From Archangium sp. (GTDB lineage Bacteria; Myxococcota; Myxococcia; Myxococcales; Myxococcaceae), in the NCBI GenBank assembly GCA_030695565.1, contig JAUYRZ010000088.1, positions 1-43,117 on the forward strand: a DNA stretch of 43,117 bases. Direction: 5' to 3'. The notes under the pieces were generated by a model. It was given only the letters and a program-made list of their open reading frames with translations. It ran no database searches and was not told the DNA's origin. Of this stretch, positions 15,777-26,472 are shown piece by piece; position 1 is the first letter of the stretch, and every line of letters begins with the position of its first letter. The translations under genes and the position numbers were made by a program.

Positions 15777-16483
15777 AGAAGAAGTTCGAGGCAGTGCCCA
15801 GGGCGAGCAAGGCCGCCGGTCCAGTGGGTCCGAAGAAGGCCAAAGTCAAAGCGCCGGGAAAGAAGATCTTCCTGGCGATGGCCGGCAACATCGGCGCGGG
15901 CAAGACCACCGCGGCGAAGATGGTCAGCCAGAAGTTCGGGTTCGAGCTCTTCGATGAGCCGGTGATCGATAACCGGTTCCTCAAGAACTACTACGCCGAC
16001 ATGAAGCGCTGGAGCTTCACCCTGCAGCTGGAGTTCTTGATTCACCGGGTGCAGCACCACGAGCTGATTCACCAGGTGCCCAAGAGCTGCATCCAGGATC
16101 GAACGCTCTACGAAGACCCGGAGATCTTCGCGAAGTATCTGCACGGCCTCGGCAACCTGACCGACTCCGAGCTCGAGCTGTACTTCGACTACTTCAAGCG
16201 GCTGACCCGCACCGTGGCGCAGCCCGACAAGGTGATCTGCTTCGACGTGCCGAAGGTCGACGTGCTGCTCTCGCGCATCAAGGTGCGCGGTCGCGAAGAG
16301 GAGAAGGGCATCAAGACCGACTTCCTCCGCGGTCTGAACGGCTACTACGCCACCTTCCCCATGGTGCTGGCCGGCAAGTACGGCGTCGACGTGCTCACGC
16401 TCGACGTGACCAACCTCGACATCCGCACCGGGCAGGGCCGCGCGGAGTTCCTCGACAAGGTCAGCACCTTCCTCTCGAAGTAG
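15764..16483 (+). CDS. Deoxynucleoside kinase family protein
   Basis: 239 residues from a TTG at 15764; a GTG at 15773 is equally possible. About 30 basic N-terminal residues (Lys/Pro/Ala-rich) precede the P-loop GNIGAGKTT. The Asp-Arg motif in [13 protein letters not shown] and the LID segment [13 protein letters not shown] are those of bacterial deoxyadenosine/deoxyguanosine kinases (dNK family, PF01712). It would phosphorylate salvaged deoxynucleosides with ATP. The start overlaps the tdh 3' end by 13 bp, so it is coupled to threonine catabolism genes without an obvious metabolic link. Specificity (dA, dG, dC) cannot be fixed from sequence. Confidence 0.87.
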   Translation: MGSVKKKFEAVPRASKAAGPVGPKKAKVKAPGKKIFLAMAGNIGAGKTTAAKMVSQKFGFELFDEPVIDNRFLKNYYADMKRWSFTLQLEFLIHRVQHHELIHQVPKSCIQDRTLYEDPEIFAKYLHGLGNLTDSELELYFDYFKRLTRTVAQPDKVICFDVPKVDVLLSRIKVRGREEEKGIKTDFLRGLNGYYATFPMVLAGKYGVDVLTLDVTNLDIRTGQGRAEFLDKVSTFLSK

Positions 16484-16493
16484 GACAGCGAAC

Positions 16494-16997
16494 ATGATCA
16501 CCGGTCCTCGCAAGGGTTCTGACTCCGTCGTCGAGATGACGCAGCTGCTGCTGCCCGGTGACGCCAACGCGCTGGGGGCGGCGTTCGGTGGCTCGGTGAT
16601 GGGGTGGATCGACATCTGCGCGGCGGTGTCTGCGCAGCGGCACTCGCGGCAGCAGGTGGTGACCGCGTCGATGGATGACCTGCACTTTCATGCGCCCATC
16701 AAGATTGGCTTTCAGGTGATCCTGCGGGCGCGGGTGATCGCCGCGTTCAAGAGCTCGATGGAGGTCGGGGTCACCGTGCATGCGGAGAACCCGCTCACCG
16801 GCGAGCGGCAGCTGACCACCAGCGCGTTGCTCACCTTCGTGGCGCTCGACGCCGAGGGGAAGAAGATGCCCGTTCCCGCGCTGTTGGTGGAGAACGACGT
16901 GGAGAAGCTCGCGGCCGAGGAGGCCACGGCGCGGAAGACGGAGCGGATGGCTCGGAAGGACAAGGGCGGGGCCTGGCTGCGGTTGTTGGAGAAGTAA
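16494..16997 (+). CDS. Acyl-CoA thioesterase, hotdog fold
   Basis: 167 residues. The signature of the YciA/BACH-type acyl-CoA hydrolases is plain: DANALGAAFGGSVMGWIDI with catalytic Asp, then VVTASMDDLHFHAPIKIGFQV and the strand MEVGVTVHAENPLTGE. The C-terminal 40 residues are a charged helix. It hydrolyses acyl-CoA to free acid and CoA. It follows the deoxynucleoside kinase by 10 bp and ends the plus-strand run, facing the large kinase gene across a GC-rich repeat. Confidence 0.88.
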   Translation: MITGPRKGSDSVVEMTQLLLPGDANALGAAFGGSVMGWIDICAAVSAQRHSRQQVVTASMDDLHFHAPIKIGFQVILRARVIAAFKSSMEVGVTVHAENPLTGERQLTTSALLTFVALDAEGKKMPVPALLVENDVEKLAAEEATARKTERMARKDKGGAWLRLLEK

Positions 16998-16999
16998 CC

Positions 17000-17037
17000 G
17001 CCCTCAGCCCGACCCTCTCCCGAGGGGAGAGGGAGAC
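17000..17037 (-). repeat. Dispersed GC-rich hairpin repeat, copy a
   Basis: Minus-strand reading: GTCTCCCTCTCCCCTCGGGA then GAGGGTCGGGCTGAGGGC. The hairpin CCCTCTCC/GGGAGAGGG is the family core. Its left part encodes the last 12 residues and stop of the kinase gene that ends at 17004. Confidence 0.8.
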
Positions 17038-20000
17038 AGTGTTCGTGCCATCGACTGCGGTGATTTGACTCCTTGAGCGCTGAGCCAGGCAGTGGCCGCC
17101 CTCACGTTCGCAGCGCCCACGTCACCGCCCTGAAGCTCGCCGAGGCGAAGGCGGGTCGTGGCTGAGAAGAGGGCCATCTCGTTGTCATCGAAGAGCTCGA
17201 GCGCCACTCGCAGCTGCGCTTCGTTGTTGCCGGCCAGGCCCCGAGTCATCGCGGCCAACGCGCTCGCCCAGCCGACGTCTTCGTCTTCGAGGGCCTCGGC
17301 ATGACGAAGCGCCTCGTGACCCCGCCCCAACGCGATCAGCACCCGCGCGATCAGCGATCGGGCCTCGATGCGCACGTTCTGAATCTGCAGCAGCTGAGAT
17401 GAATCGAGCGATCGCCAGCACGACTCCATGCGCTCGAGCGTGCCGCTGGTCTGACCCAGGTAGAGATCGATCATCGTCTCGGAGAGCGCGGCCCAGTAGT
17501 GCTGGAAGTGGAAGCTGCGCGTCGACCAGCTCGCCATCGCGCTCGCCACGGCGGCCCGCGCACCGGCGGCGTCATCGGCAGCGAGCAACGCCACGTTCGC
17601 CAGCCCACACCGCAGGCCGGTCACTGCGTACCGATCACCCCGCTGTTCGGCTTCGCGGGTGAGCGCCGGGATGCGCACCGACAGCCCCGCGATGTCGCCC
17701 AGATAGAACAACGACCACACCGAGAAGAGCCGCGAGTTGGCCGCTTCCCAGCTCACCATCGAGCCCACTTCCGCGAAGCGCCGTTCGGCCTGCGCGGTGA
17801 GCTGCCCCGCCTCGCGCCACTTGCCGACCAGAAAGCGGGTGAGCCCGGCGCAGAAGTCGACCAGCCCCACGAGCGCGTTGTCGTTCATCTTCTCGGCCAG
17901 CGCCCGCGACTGGCCGATCAAACGTGCGGCCCGCTTCTCCGCCTTCACGCCGCCGGTCGCCACGAACGCCGCTTCGGCCGCCAGGGCGCGCGCCACGCGG
18001 TGAGGTTCGCCCGCGTCGAGCGCGAGCAACAACTGTCGTGACTGAAAGCTCGCCCCCCGAATGGTGTCGACCATCGACAGCCCCATCGAGACCGACCAGC
18101 ACGCATCGATGCGCTGCAAGACCACGGGGTCCACCCGCGCGGCCGGCGTCTCCACGAACGAGAGGCCTCGCAGCCACAGATGCAGGCGGCGAACACCGAG
18201 GGCCAGCAGCGCCCGCCGCGGCGTACGCGCCAACGTCATACCCAGCGCGCTGAGCACCTGGTTGACCGCCGCCAGGCCCGCGTCGATGTGACCGCTGCGC
18301 AGCAGCTGCTCGGCCGCGCGCCTGCGCATCTCCAGTGACTGCTGCAGGGCCACCGGCGCAGCCCCCGGCTCGGTGAGGGCGAGCTCATACGCGCGGGCCG
18401 AGGTGGCACCCCGCCCTGCGCTCGCCCACGCATCGGCCAGGGCCACCCGAACCTCACGCCGCCGTTGATCGTCGCCCGCCATCAACTCGAGCGATCGCTC
18501 GAACAACACCGCGGCGCGTTCGAAAGCGAGCTGAATGACGGCGCGCCGGGCGGCCTCGAGGGTCGCGTCAGCCGCCCGCTCCACCAGGCCTGCAGCGCCG
18601 AGGTGCCAGGCCACCACGTCGACATCGCCGCTGGCCTTCAGGCCGTCGGCGAGGCGCGCGTGCAGCGCTCGCGTGCGATCGGGGTCGAGGGCCTTCACCA
18701 CCGTCTCGCGAATGCGATCGTGCCAGGCCTCCACCCGATCATCGTGGACACCGCGGATCAGGTTGGCCGACTTGAGCAGGCTCACCGTCTCCACGTCAGA
18801 GCCTTCGAGCCCGGCGATGGCCGCGGCGATCTTCTCGGCGATGGGCGCGCCGGCGAGCGCCACCACGTCGAGCAGCTTGCGCGCGGCAGCAGGCAGCGTG
18901 GCGAGGCGCGCGAGCACCACGTCTTCCAGCCGCACTTCGCCCGACACCACGGCGAGCTGCTGGAGCAGGAACGGATTGCCGCCCGACTCCTTCGCGATCA
19001 CCGCGGCGCGGCTGGGATCGTCGAGGCTCTGGCGGGCGAGGCGATCACACTCTGCGCTGCTCAAGGGCTCGAGCCGCAGCTCGGTGGCCGGAAGACTGAG
19101 CCCCTGCAACGGGGTCGACTCGGTGCGCGCGACGATCAGCAACAACACCGACGGCGCGTCGGGCGTTCGCAGCACGTCATCGAGCACCTGCGCGCTGTCG
19201 GCATCGCCCCACTGCGCGTCGTCGATCACCAACACGAGCGGAGACCTGTCGCTCATGCGCCCGAGCAGCTCGCGCAGGCCCTGCACCGCGCGGCGCCGAA
19301 GCTCCTGGGCTTCTTTGACCTCACGCACCGGCGCGCTGCGGAAGGCCGTGACCCGGCCCAGCACCGGGAACATGCGCGTGAGCGCAGCGGCGTCGCGGGG
19401 GAGCACGGCGTCGACCTTCTCGGGCGCAAGCGCGCTCAAGTGGCGAGCCAGCGCATCCATCACGCTGTCGAGCGCCTTGAAGGGCACCGACTCGCGCTCG
19501 TAGCAGCGGCCCTGCAGCACCACGGCGTCGAGGTCTTTCACGAAGTGCCGCACCAGCGCCGACTTGCCGATGCCTGAAGTGCCGAACAGCCGCACGTACT
19601 TCGACTCGCCCCGGCGGCTGGCCTCGAGCGCCTCACGCAACGCCGCCAGCTCTCGTTCGCGGCCGATGAAGTCGGTGTCGAACTTCGGCGCAGGCGCAGG
19701 GCTCGAGGCCCCTCCGAAGAGCTGCAGCAACTCGGCAGCCGAGGGGCGGTCCACGGGATCCTGCTTGAGCAACCGCACACAGAGCGCATCGAGCTCAGGA
19801 GGACTGGAGACGTCGAGCTCGCGTGGCGGCGGCGCGGGCCTGCGTTGTTTCTCGAGCAACACCTGCACCGCGAGGCCATCGAACGGCACCCTGCCGGTGA
19901 GCGACTGGAAGAGCATCACGCCCACCGCGTACCAATCGGCCGGGGGCCCCACGAGGCCCGAGCCGGCCTGCTCCGGCGCCATGTACGCCGCGGTGCCCAC

Positions 20001-20576
20001 GATCGAACTGCCGCGCGCCTCAGAGATGCTCTGCACGCCCTCCAGCTCGAGCACCAACCCGAAGTCGAGCACCACCACCTTGCCTTCGCGTGTCACCAAC
20101 ACGTTCGACGGCTTCAGATCGCGGTGCAGCCGGCCCTGCGCGTGGAGGAACGCGATGCCGGTGATCAGTTGGCGAAAGGCATCACGCAGGCGCGAAAGAT
20201 CAACCCCGCCCTTCGGCGCGTCTCTTCGCACCGTCTGATCCAACGCTGCCGTCGGCACGTCTTTCTGCGCCACGTCGTTGGGCCGAACCCAGGTCAGAAA
20301 ATCGACGCCCTCCACCAACGCGAGCGTGAAGAACCACGCGTCACCCTCGGCGGAGAGCTCGTACAGGGAGACCAGGTTCGGATGCCGTACGCCCGCCAGC
20401 GCGCGGAACTCACGCTTGAGACGGACGAGGGATTCAGCGTCGTGGCGCTGGAGCACCTTGAGCGCGACGCGGCGGTTGTCCTTCTCGCGGTCGATCGCTT
20501 CGTAGACGACGCCCATGCCGCCGGCACCCAGTTCCCGGACGATCTCGTAGCGAGCGGTGCCGCGGAATGGCTGCAT
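17004..20576 (-). CDS. Ser/Thr protein kinase fused to AAA-type ATPase and TPR-like region
   Basis: 1190 residues. Residues ~10-290 are a Hanks-type kinase with glycine loop GAGGMG, catalytic Lys in VALKVL, HRDLKPSNV near residue 150, DFG in VLDFGLVLE, and AYMAPEQ; a 35-residue insertion lies before helix E. From ~300 (FIGRERELAALREAL) comes a STAND/AAA ATPase with Walker A GTSGIGKSA and Walker B LVLVIDDAQW. The C-terminal ~550 residues are Ala/Leu-rich helical repeats, TPR-like by pattern. This architecture is characteristic of myxobacterial signalling, but the ligand and targets are unknown. All catalytic residues are present. Its ATG follows a GAGGG Shine-Dalgarno supplied by repeat copy b, 3' of the FHA/sigma-54 activator gene; its C-terminus (TLSPSPLGRGSG) is encoded by repeat copy a. 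Confidence 0.93.
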   Translation of the reverse strand: MQPFRGTARYEIVRELGAGGMGVVYEAIDREKDNRRVALKVLQRHDAESLVRLKREFRALAGVRHPNLVSLYELSAEGDAWFFTLALVEGVDFLTWVRPNDVAQKDVPTAALDQTVRRDAPKGGVDLSRLRDAFRQLITGIAFLHAQGRLHRDLKPSNVLVTREGKVVVLDFGLVLELEGVQSISEARGSSIVGTAAYMAPEQAGSGLVGPPADWYAVGVMLFQSLTGRVPFDGLAVQVLLEKQRRPAPPPRELDVSSPPELDALCVRLLKQDPVDRPSAAELLQLFGGASSPAPAPKFDTDFIGRERELAALREALEASRRGESKYVRLFGTSGIGKSALVRHFVKDLDAVVLQGRCYERESVPFKALDSVMDALARHLSALAPEKVDAVLPRDAAALTRMFPVLGRVTAFRSAPVREVKEAQELRRRAVQGLRELLGRMSDRSPLVLVIDDAQWGDADSAQVLDDVLRTPDAPSVLLLIVARTESTPLQGLSLPATELRLEPLSSAECDRLARQSLDDPSRAAVIAKESGGNPFLLQQLAVVSGEVRLEDVVLARLATLPAAARKLLDVVALAGAPIAEKIAAAIAGLEGSDVETVSLLKSANLIRGVHDDRVEAWHDRIRETVVKALDPDRTRALHARLADGLKASGDVDVVAWHLGAAGLVERAADATLEAARRAVIQLAFERAAVLFERSLELMAGDDQRRREVRVALADAWASAGRGATSARAYELALTEPGAAPVALQQSLEMRRRAAEQLLRSGHIDAGLAAVNQVLSALGMTLARTPRRALLALGVRRLHLWLRGLSFVETPAARVDPVVLQRIDACWSVSMGLSMVDTIRGASFQSRQLLLALDAGEPHRVARALAAEAAFVATGGVKAEKRAARLIGQSRALAEKMNDNALVGLVDFCAGLTRFLVGKWREAGQLTAQAERRFAEVGSMVSWEAANSRLFSVWSLFYLGDIAGLSVRIPALTREAEQRGDRYAVTGLRCGLANVALLAADDAAGARAAVASAMASWSTRSFHFQHYWAALSETMIDLYLGQTSGTLERMESCWRSLDSSQLLQIQNVRIEARSLIARVLIALGRGHEALRHAEALEDEDVGWASALAAMTRGLAGNNEAQLRVALELFDDNEMALFSATTRLRLGELQGGDVGAANVRAATAWLSAQGVKSPQSMARTLSPSPLGRGSG

Positions 20577-20580
20577 TCAG

Positions 20581-20617
20581 GGGCCCTCACCCCGACCCTC
20601 TCCCAGGGAGAGGGGAT
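20581..20617 (-). repeat. Dispersed GC-rich hairpin repeat, copy b
   Basis: Minus-strand reading: CCCCTCTCCCTGGGAGAGGG then TCGGGGTGAGGGCCC. It fills the 43-bp gap between the activator stop (20620) and kinase start (20576). GAGGG lies 7 nt before the kinase ATG. Confidence 0.85.
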
Positions 20618-20619
20618 TG

Positions 20620-22317
<1,698 letters not shown>

Positions 22318-22382
22318 TGTACACGGTCGTCGCGCTCTGGTTCGGAGGCATTCCCGACAAGACCAATGAGCCCCCCGGAGGG

Positions 22383-22913
22383 CTAACGCTTCTGCTTCAC
22401 GGCGGAGCTCGCGACGCGCGCCTTGAACGCGGTCGCGTCATGGAAGGTGACCTTCACCCCGCCCAGCTCTACCACTTGGGCGGACTGCAGCGAGATGGCC
22501 TTGCCCGTGCCCGCGGCCTTGCCGGCGACCGTGGTCTTCTTGGTCTCACTCAGCGGCGTGATCGACCACGCGCCACTGGTGAACTCGAGCTGCGCGTGCA
22601 GCCGCGAGACGGTCATGTCGGAGACGACGATCTCATTGTCAGCCGCGCGCCCGACCCGAACCGTGGTGCCTTCAGCGACCTTGAGCGCGAAGCACAACGC
22701 GTCACCGCCCAGCGGCCGGAGCTCCGTCACCGCGCTGTTGGGCAGCCGCGTCTCGGCCACGCTCACGTCAACGCCGCTGACGGGCACCGACCACTCGCCC
22801 GGTTCCCAGACCAGCCAGCAGTTCGGATACCGAGTGAGAAACGTCTCTTGCGCGAGCGTGAGCTGCCGCGAGAGCAGGGACATCAGAAACGCCTGGATTC
22901 GCGTGATCGCCAC
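22383..22913 (-). CDS. Small FHA-domain protein
   Basis: 176 residues from the GTG at 22913, chosen because GGAGG lies 5 nt upstream and the open frame beyond it runs into the divergent kinase gene. The C-terminal ~95 residues are an FHA domain: VRVGRAADNEIVVSD, then VSRLHAQLEF with the conserved Arg, Ser and His. The N-terminal ~80 residues (ITRIQAFLMSLLSRQ, FLTRYPNCWLVWEPG) match no family I recognise. It should bind a phosphothreonine peptide. It is divergent from the pseudokinase gene, suggesting a shared control region (22914-23096). A GC hairpin (AGCCC...GGGCT) overlaps its stop codon and may weakly terminate. Confidence 0.82.
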   Translation of the reverse strand: MAITRIQAFLMSLLSRQLTLAQETFLTRYPNCWLVWEPGEWSVPVSGVDVSVAETRLPNSAVTELRPLGGDALCFALKVAEGTTVRVGRAADNEIVVSDMTVSRLHAQLEFTSGAWSITPLSETKKTTVAGKAAGTGKAISLQSAQVVELGGVKVTFHDATAFKARVASSAVKQKR

Positions 22914-23096
22914 CTCGGCCTCCGGTGCTTCCAATGTAAGAAGGTCGGCACAGACCGTGTCGGACCTCCGCCGCAACGCACCTACTTTAAGCGAATTCTT
23001 CCACCCAGCTGGACCAATTTCGCTCAAGGCCGCACCACCCCCGATACACTCCGCCGTCGCCGTCCCCCCCCCACCGCCGACTCGCAGAACGCCCAC

Positions 23097-25121
23097 ATGA
23101 TTTGTCCTGGTTGCCAACAGGCGCACGCTGACGGCGGCACGTGTGTGCCCGGCGACAGCGCCGCCCCCGATCCCCTCCTGGGGAAGGCGCTCGGCGACTA
23201 CAGCCTGGTGCGCGAGCTGGGCCGGGGCAACACGGGGGTGGTGTACCTCGCCGAGCACCTGGCCACCGGCCTCAACGTGGCGATCAAGCTGGCGCACCGC
23301 GAGCTGATGGGCGACCTCCGCGTGGCCCGGCTCATGTCGCGGGAGGCACAGTTCGCAAATCAGATCGCGCTCGACTCGGTGGTCAACGTCTTCGACTTCA
23401 ACGACGAAGATCCGCTCGGGCCCTACCTGGTGATGGAGTACCTGCAAGGCGAGCCGCTGCTCGACATCGCCACGCAGCGAGTCGCGGGGGCCGAAGCAAT
23501 TCAATTGCTGGTGCAGGTGGCTGAAGCGCTGGCTGAAGCCCACGAACTCAACATCGTGCACGCCGCGCTCAAGCCCTCGAACGTGTTTCGCACGGTGACC
23601 GACAAGAAGGAGCGCGTGGCCAGGTTGCTGCCTTTCGGCGTGCCGATCGGCCCGCGCATCGACGGCGAAGAGCCGGGTGATCGCGACGTGGCAAGGCTGG
23701 GCTCACCCGAGTTCCGCGCGCCGGAGCAGACCCTGGGCGCCCCGGCCGACCCGCGGATGGATGTCTACAGCCTGGGCGCGATCGCCTACCTCCTGGCGAC
23801 CGGGCGCCTGCCCTTCGTCGCGCCCACGCCCGAAGCGCTCGAGCGCGCGCACGCGATGGTGATGCCCACCGCACCGCATCGCGTCGACGTTCGCGTCTCG
23901 CGCACCTGGTCAGCGGTGATCCTGCGGGCGATGGAGAAGTCTCCCGAAGGCCGCTTTCAGACCGCCCGCGAGCTCGCCGACGCCTTCCGCATGGCCGCCA
24001 GCGCGCCCTCCCAGGTCGGCTCGGCCACCGTGGTGCTCGGAGGCGACGGCGACGCGCTCAAGCCGCCGCTCTCCATCTCGTTGACCCCGGCGCCCCTTGC
24101 CGAACCGCCGCCCGCACCTGCAGCCAGTTCGGTAGGGGGTGGCCTGGCAGACGGCTTCGTCGTCACCACCACGCCCGCGCCGTCGCGGCCCCCGGTCGAG
24201 ACGCCGAGGCCCAGCTCGCCTTCGGCGGTGTCCGCTCCCGCCCCTGCTCAGGGCCTGGTGCTTCGGGTGATGGTCACCGACGAAAGCGGCACCACGATGG
24301 GTGACTTCGCCTGCAGCTCGGTGACGCGCGCGGGGTTGATCGTCTGCACCCCGGGCCCGTTGCCCCCCTTGTTGAGCCGGGTGAAGTTGTCGTTCGCCGA
24401 TCTGGGTGGGCTGCGCTGCGACGCGCAGGTGGTGCATCACGTCACGGCCGAGCAGGCCACGCAGTGGAAGGTGTCTGCCGGCTACGGCGTGCAGTTCAGC
24501 GCGCTCTCACCCGAGCAGCGCGGCTTGCTGGAGTCCGCCCACCAGGGGCTCAGGCCTCCCGAGTCGCCTTCGGGTCTGGCCAGACGGCCCGATGATCCCG
24601 GGGCAGAAGAGATCCTCAAGCGGTTCTCGGCCGAGCGGGCGGTCGACGGCTACGCGATGCTGGCGATCTCCAAGGGCGCTCCGTTCGACGCGATCCGCGA
24701 TCGGGTGCGTGACGCGAAACGCGCGCTGGAAGGCCTCGTCACGCGGCCGCTCTCGTTGAGTCAGCACAAGGCGCTCGAAGAAGCGCGCACCCGGCTCGAC
24801 GAGGTCGGCAAGACGTTGACCGAAGCGATGAGCCGGCTCGAGTACGACGCGGCCCGCGGGAACTTCGAAGGCGTCGCCCGATGCATCAGCGCGGGGGTGT
24901 CTGTCGTGGAGTTGGAGGCCGCGCGGCTGCGATTTCTGAAGAGCAACCCCACCATCGCGGGCAAGAGCCACGGCAACATCCTCGCGGGGCAGACGCTGGA
25001 GGCGCGCCAGCAGATGCCCCAGGCGTTGGATGCGTACGCCGATGCGTTGCGCGTCGACCCGCTCAACCTGACCGCGCAGCAGCGGTACTGGGCCGTGCGG
25101 CGTCAGCTCGACAAGACGTAG
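23097..25121 (+). CDS. Predicted pseudokinase with zinc-ribbon-like N-terminus and PilZ-like domain
   Basis: 674 residues from the ATG at 23097; the frame upstream is antisense to the FHA gene. Residues 1-20 hold a CPGCQQ...C zinc-ribbon-like start. Residues ~33-300 are kinase-like: GRGNTGVVYLAEH, Lys64 in VAIKLAH, EFRAPEQTLG, DVYSLGAIAYLLATG. The catalytic loop reads HAALKPSN (155-162), with Ala157 in place of the HRD Asp, and the DFG motif reads PFG (179-181), so phosphotransfer is unlikely. A Pro/Ala linker (~315-385) leads to a PilZ-like domain (~390-490, SVTRAGLIVC... YGVQFSALSPEQ). The last ~180 residues resemble a degenerate J-domain-like helix pair plus a TPR (LDAYADALRVDPLNL). Such proteins would act as scaffolds, perhaps c-di-GMP responsive, though PilZ RxxxR is not clear. 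Confidence 0.85.
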   Translation: MICPGCQQAHADGGTCVPGDSAAPDPLLGKALGDYSLVRELGRGNTGVVYLAEHLATGLNVAIKLAHRELMGDLRVARLMSREAQFANQIALDSVVNVFDFNDEDPLGPYLVMEYLQGEPLLDIATQRVAGAEAIQLLVQVAEALAEAHELNIVHAALKPSNVFRTVTDKKERVARLLPFGVPIGPRIDGEEPGDRDVARLGSPEFRAPEQTLGAPADPRMDVYSLGAIAYLLATGRLPFVAPTPEALERAHAMVMPTAPHRVDVRVSRTWSAVILRAMEKSPEGRFQTARELADAFRMAASAPSQVGSATVVLGGDGDALKPPLSISLTPAPLAEPPPAPAASSVGGGLADGFVVTTTPAPSRPPVETPRPSSPSAVSAPAPAQGLVLRVMVTDESGTTMGDFACSSVTRAGLIVCTPGPLPPLLSRVKLSFADLGGLRCDAQVVHHVTAEQATQWKVSAGYGVQFSALSPEQRGLLESAHQGLRPPESPSGLARRPDDPGAEEILKRFSAERAVDGYAMLAISKGAPFDAIRDRVRDAKRALEGLVTRPLSLSQHKALEEARTRLDEVGKTLTEAMSRLEYDAARGNFEGVARCISAGVSVVELEAARLRFLKSNPTIAGKSHGNILAGQTLEARQQMPQALDAYADALRVDPLNLTAQQRYWAVRRQLDKT

Positions 25122-25132
25122 CCCGAGCGGGG

Positions 25133-25369
25133 CTACGGGTTCTTCGGCGTTCGCAACGCGCGAATCGCGTACTGGAGGCCGATGGCGCCGGCGACGATCA
25201 CGAACAGCAGGTTCATGCCCTGCGCGCCGCGGTAGAGCCGGTAGCCCGCGATACCGAAGCAGGCCAGCGCGAACACCCAGTGCCGGAGGTGCTGAGGCAC
25301 CGAGCGGATGTTCGAGAAGCCCCAGGCGATTCCGAGCACCACCACGGCGACCCAGTCGATGCCGATCAT
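25133..25369 (-). CDS. Small membrane protein of unknown function
   Basis: 78 residues with two to three hydrophobic segments (about 7-18, 31-45 and 52-68) separated by basic loops, ending RTPKNP. I do not recognise a family. Its ATG overlaps the stop of the upstream UPF0104 gene by 4 bp (ATGA), so the two are translationally coupled and may act together in the inner membrane. It is convergent with the pseudokinase gene, with an 11-bp gap and no terminator. Confidence 0.75.
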   Translation of the reverse strand: MIGIDWVAVVVLGIAWGFSNIRSVPQHLRHWVFALACFGIAGYRLYRGAQGMNLLFVIVAGAIGLQYAIRALRTPKNP

Positions 25370-26433
25370 GAATTCTCCTGGAGCTTGCCCTGCTGCTCGT
25401 CACTGAGCTTGCCCGCGATGTCGCTGAATGAGCCGTGCGAACGCACCAGAAAGAACAGGCCGAAGAGGATCTGCTGAACGATCTGCACCGCCCACAACAC
25501 GTTCGCGTAGGCGACGCCGCTGCTGTTCACCACCGCCTCGGGCAGGAAGACGCCCATGCCGATGAGCAGCGCGAGCTGAGCGGTGCCAGCGCTCCCGGGC
25601 GCCGCGGGGATCATCATTCCGACGATCACCACGCAGAGCAGGAAGTAGCCGTAGAAGTAGTCGAACTGCAGCGGCAGGCAGGCCCGCCCTTCGGCCCCCG
25701 AGCAGTCGAAGCCGTTGGCGAAGAACGCCATGCCCGCGCCGTTGATCACCCAGTACACGGCGGTCCACACGAAGAACCAGGCCATGTTCTTCGCGTCGGG
25801 CAGCTGCTTGAGTGCCCCCACGAAGCCATCAACCATGTGCACGACCTTCTCGGTGATGCCCGGCGCGATGCGGCCCATCGTCTTGCGCATCAGGCCGATG
25901 ACCGCGTCGTGCTTCCACCGCGCGAGCAGCAGGAAGAGGAAGCCCGAGAAGAAGATGAGGAACATCAGGTTCGCGCCGATGCGAATGCGATCGATGTTCC
26001 GAGCGTCTTCCGGCACGAAGAACATCAAGACGCGCAGCAGCACCGCGATGATCAGCCCGTCGATGATGCGCTCGAGCACCACCGAGGTCATCGCGGGCGA
26101 CCGGCGAATGTTGGAGCGCTGCGCGATCAAGAACGGCCGCGCGAACTCACCCAATCGGAACGGGAGGATGATGAGCATCATGAACCCGATCGCCGAGGCC
26201 TCATTGAGCGGCTTGAAGGGCACCTTCTCGAGGCCCGACATCAGGTGACCCCAGCGCAACGTGCGCGCGAGGTGAATCACCAGGAGGATCACCATGTACA
26301 CCGGCAGCGTGACGGCCCAGTTCGCCGAGAGGAGCGCGTTCTTCGTCTCCTCCCATTGCATGCCCTTGAGGGTCCACCACATGCAGCCAACGGTGATGGC
26401 GAGGCTGACCCCCAATTTGATCCATCGGTTCAC
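25366..26433 (-). CDS. Lysylphosphatidylglycerol synthase transmembrane-region protein (UPF0104/YbhN family)
   Basis: 355 residues from a GTG with GGGAAG upstream. It is an integral membrane protein with about eight hydrophobic helices. Family traits are LPVYMVILLVIHLARTLRWGHL near the N-terminus, the PFRLGEFARPFLI motif near residue 100, and a C-terminal AAPGSAGTAQLALLIGMG. Members are homologous to the flippase part of MprF; those without the catalytic C-terminal domain, like this one, are of unknown or lipid-transport function. It sits between a CpsB-type phosphatase gene and a coupled small membrane protein gene, an envelope-related context. Confidence 0.85.
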   Translation of the reverse strand: MNRWIKLGVSLAITVGCMWWTLKGMQWEETKNALLSANWAVTLPVYMVILLVIHLARTLRWGHLMSGLEKVPFKPLNEASAIGFMMLIILPFRLGEFARPFLIAQRSNIRRSPAMTSVVLERIIDGLIIAVLLRVLMFFVPEDARNIDRIRIGANLMFLIFFSGFLFLLLARWKHDAVIGLMRKTMGRIAPGITEKVVHMVDGFVGALKQLPDAKNMAWFFVWTAVYWVINGAGMAFFANGFDCSGAEGRACLPLQFDYFYGYFLLCVVIVGMMIPAAPGSAGTAQLALLIGMGVFLPEAVVNSSGVAYANVLWAVQIVQQILFGLFFLVRSHGSFSDIAGKLSDEQQGKLQENS

Positions 26434-26472
26434 GGGGCGCTTCCCTTAGCACTGTTTTTCATTTTCATTTGA

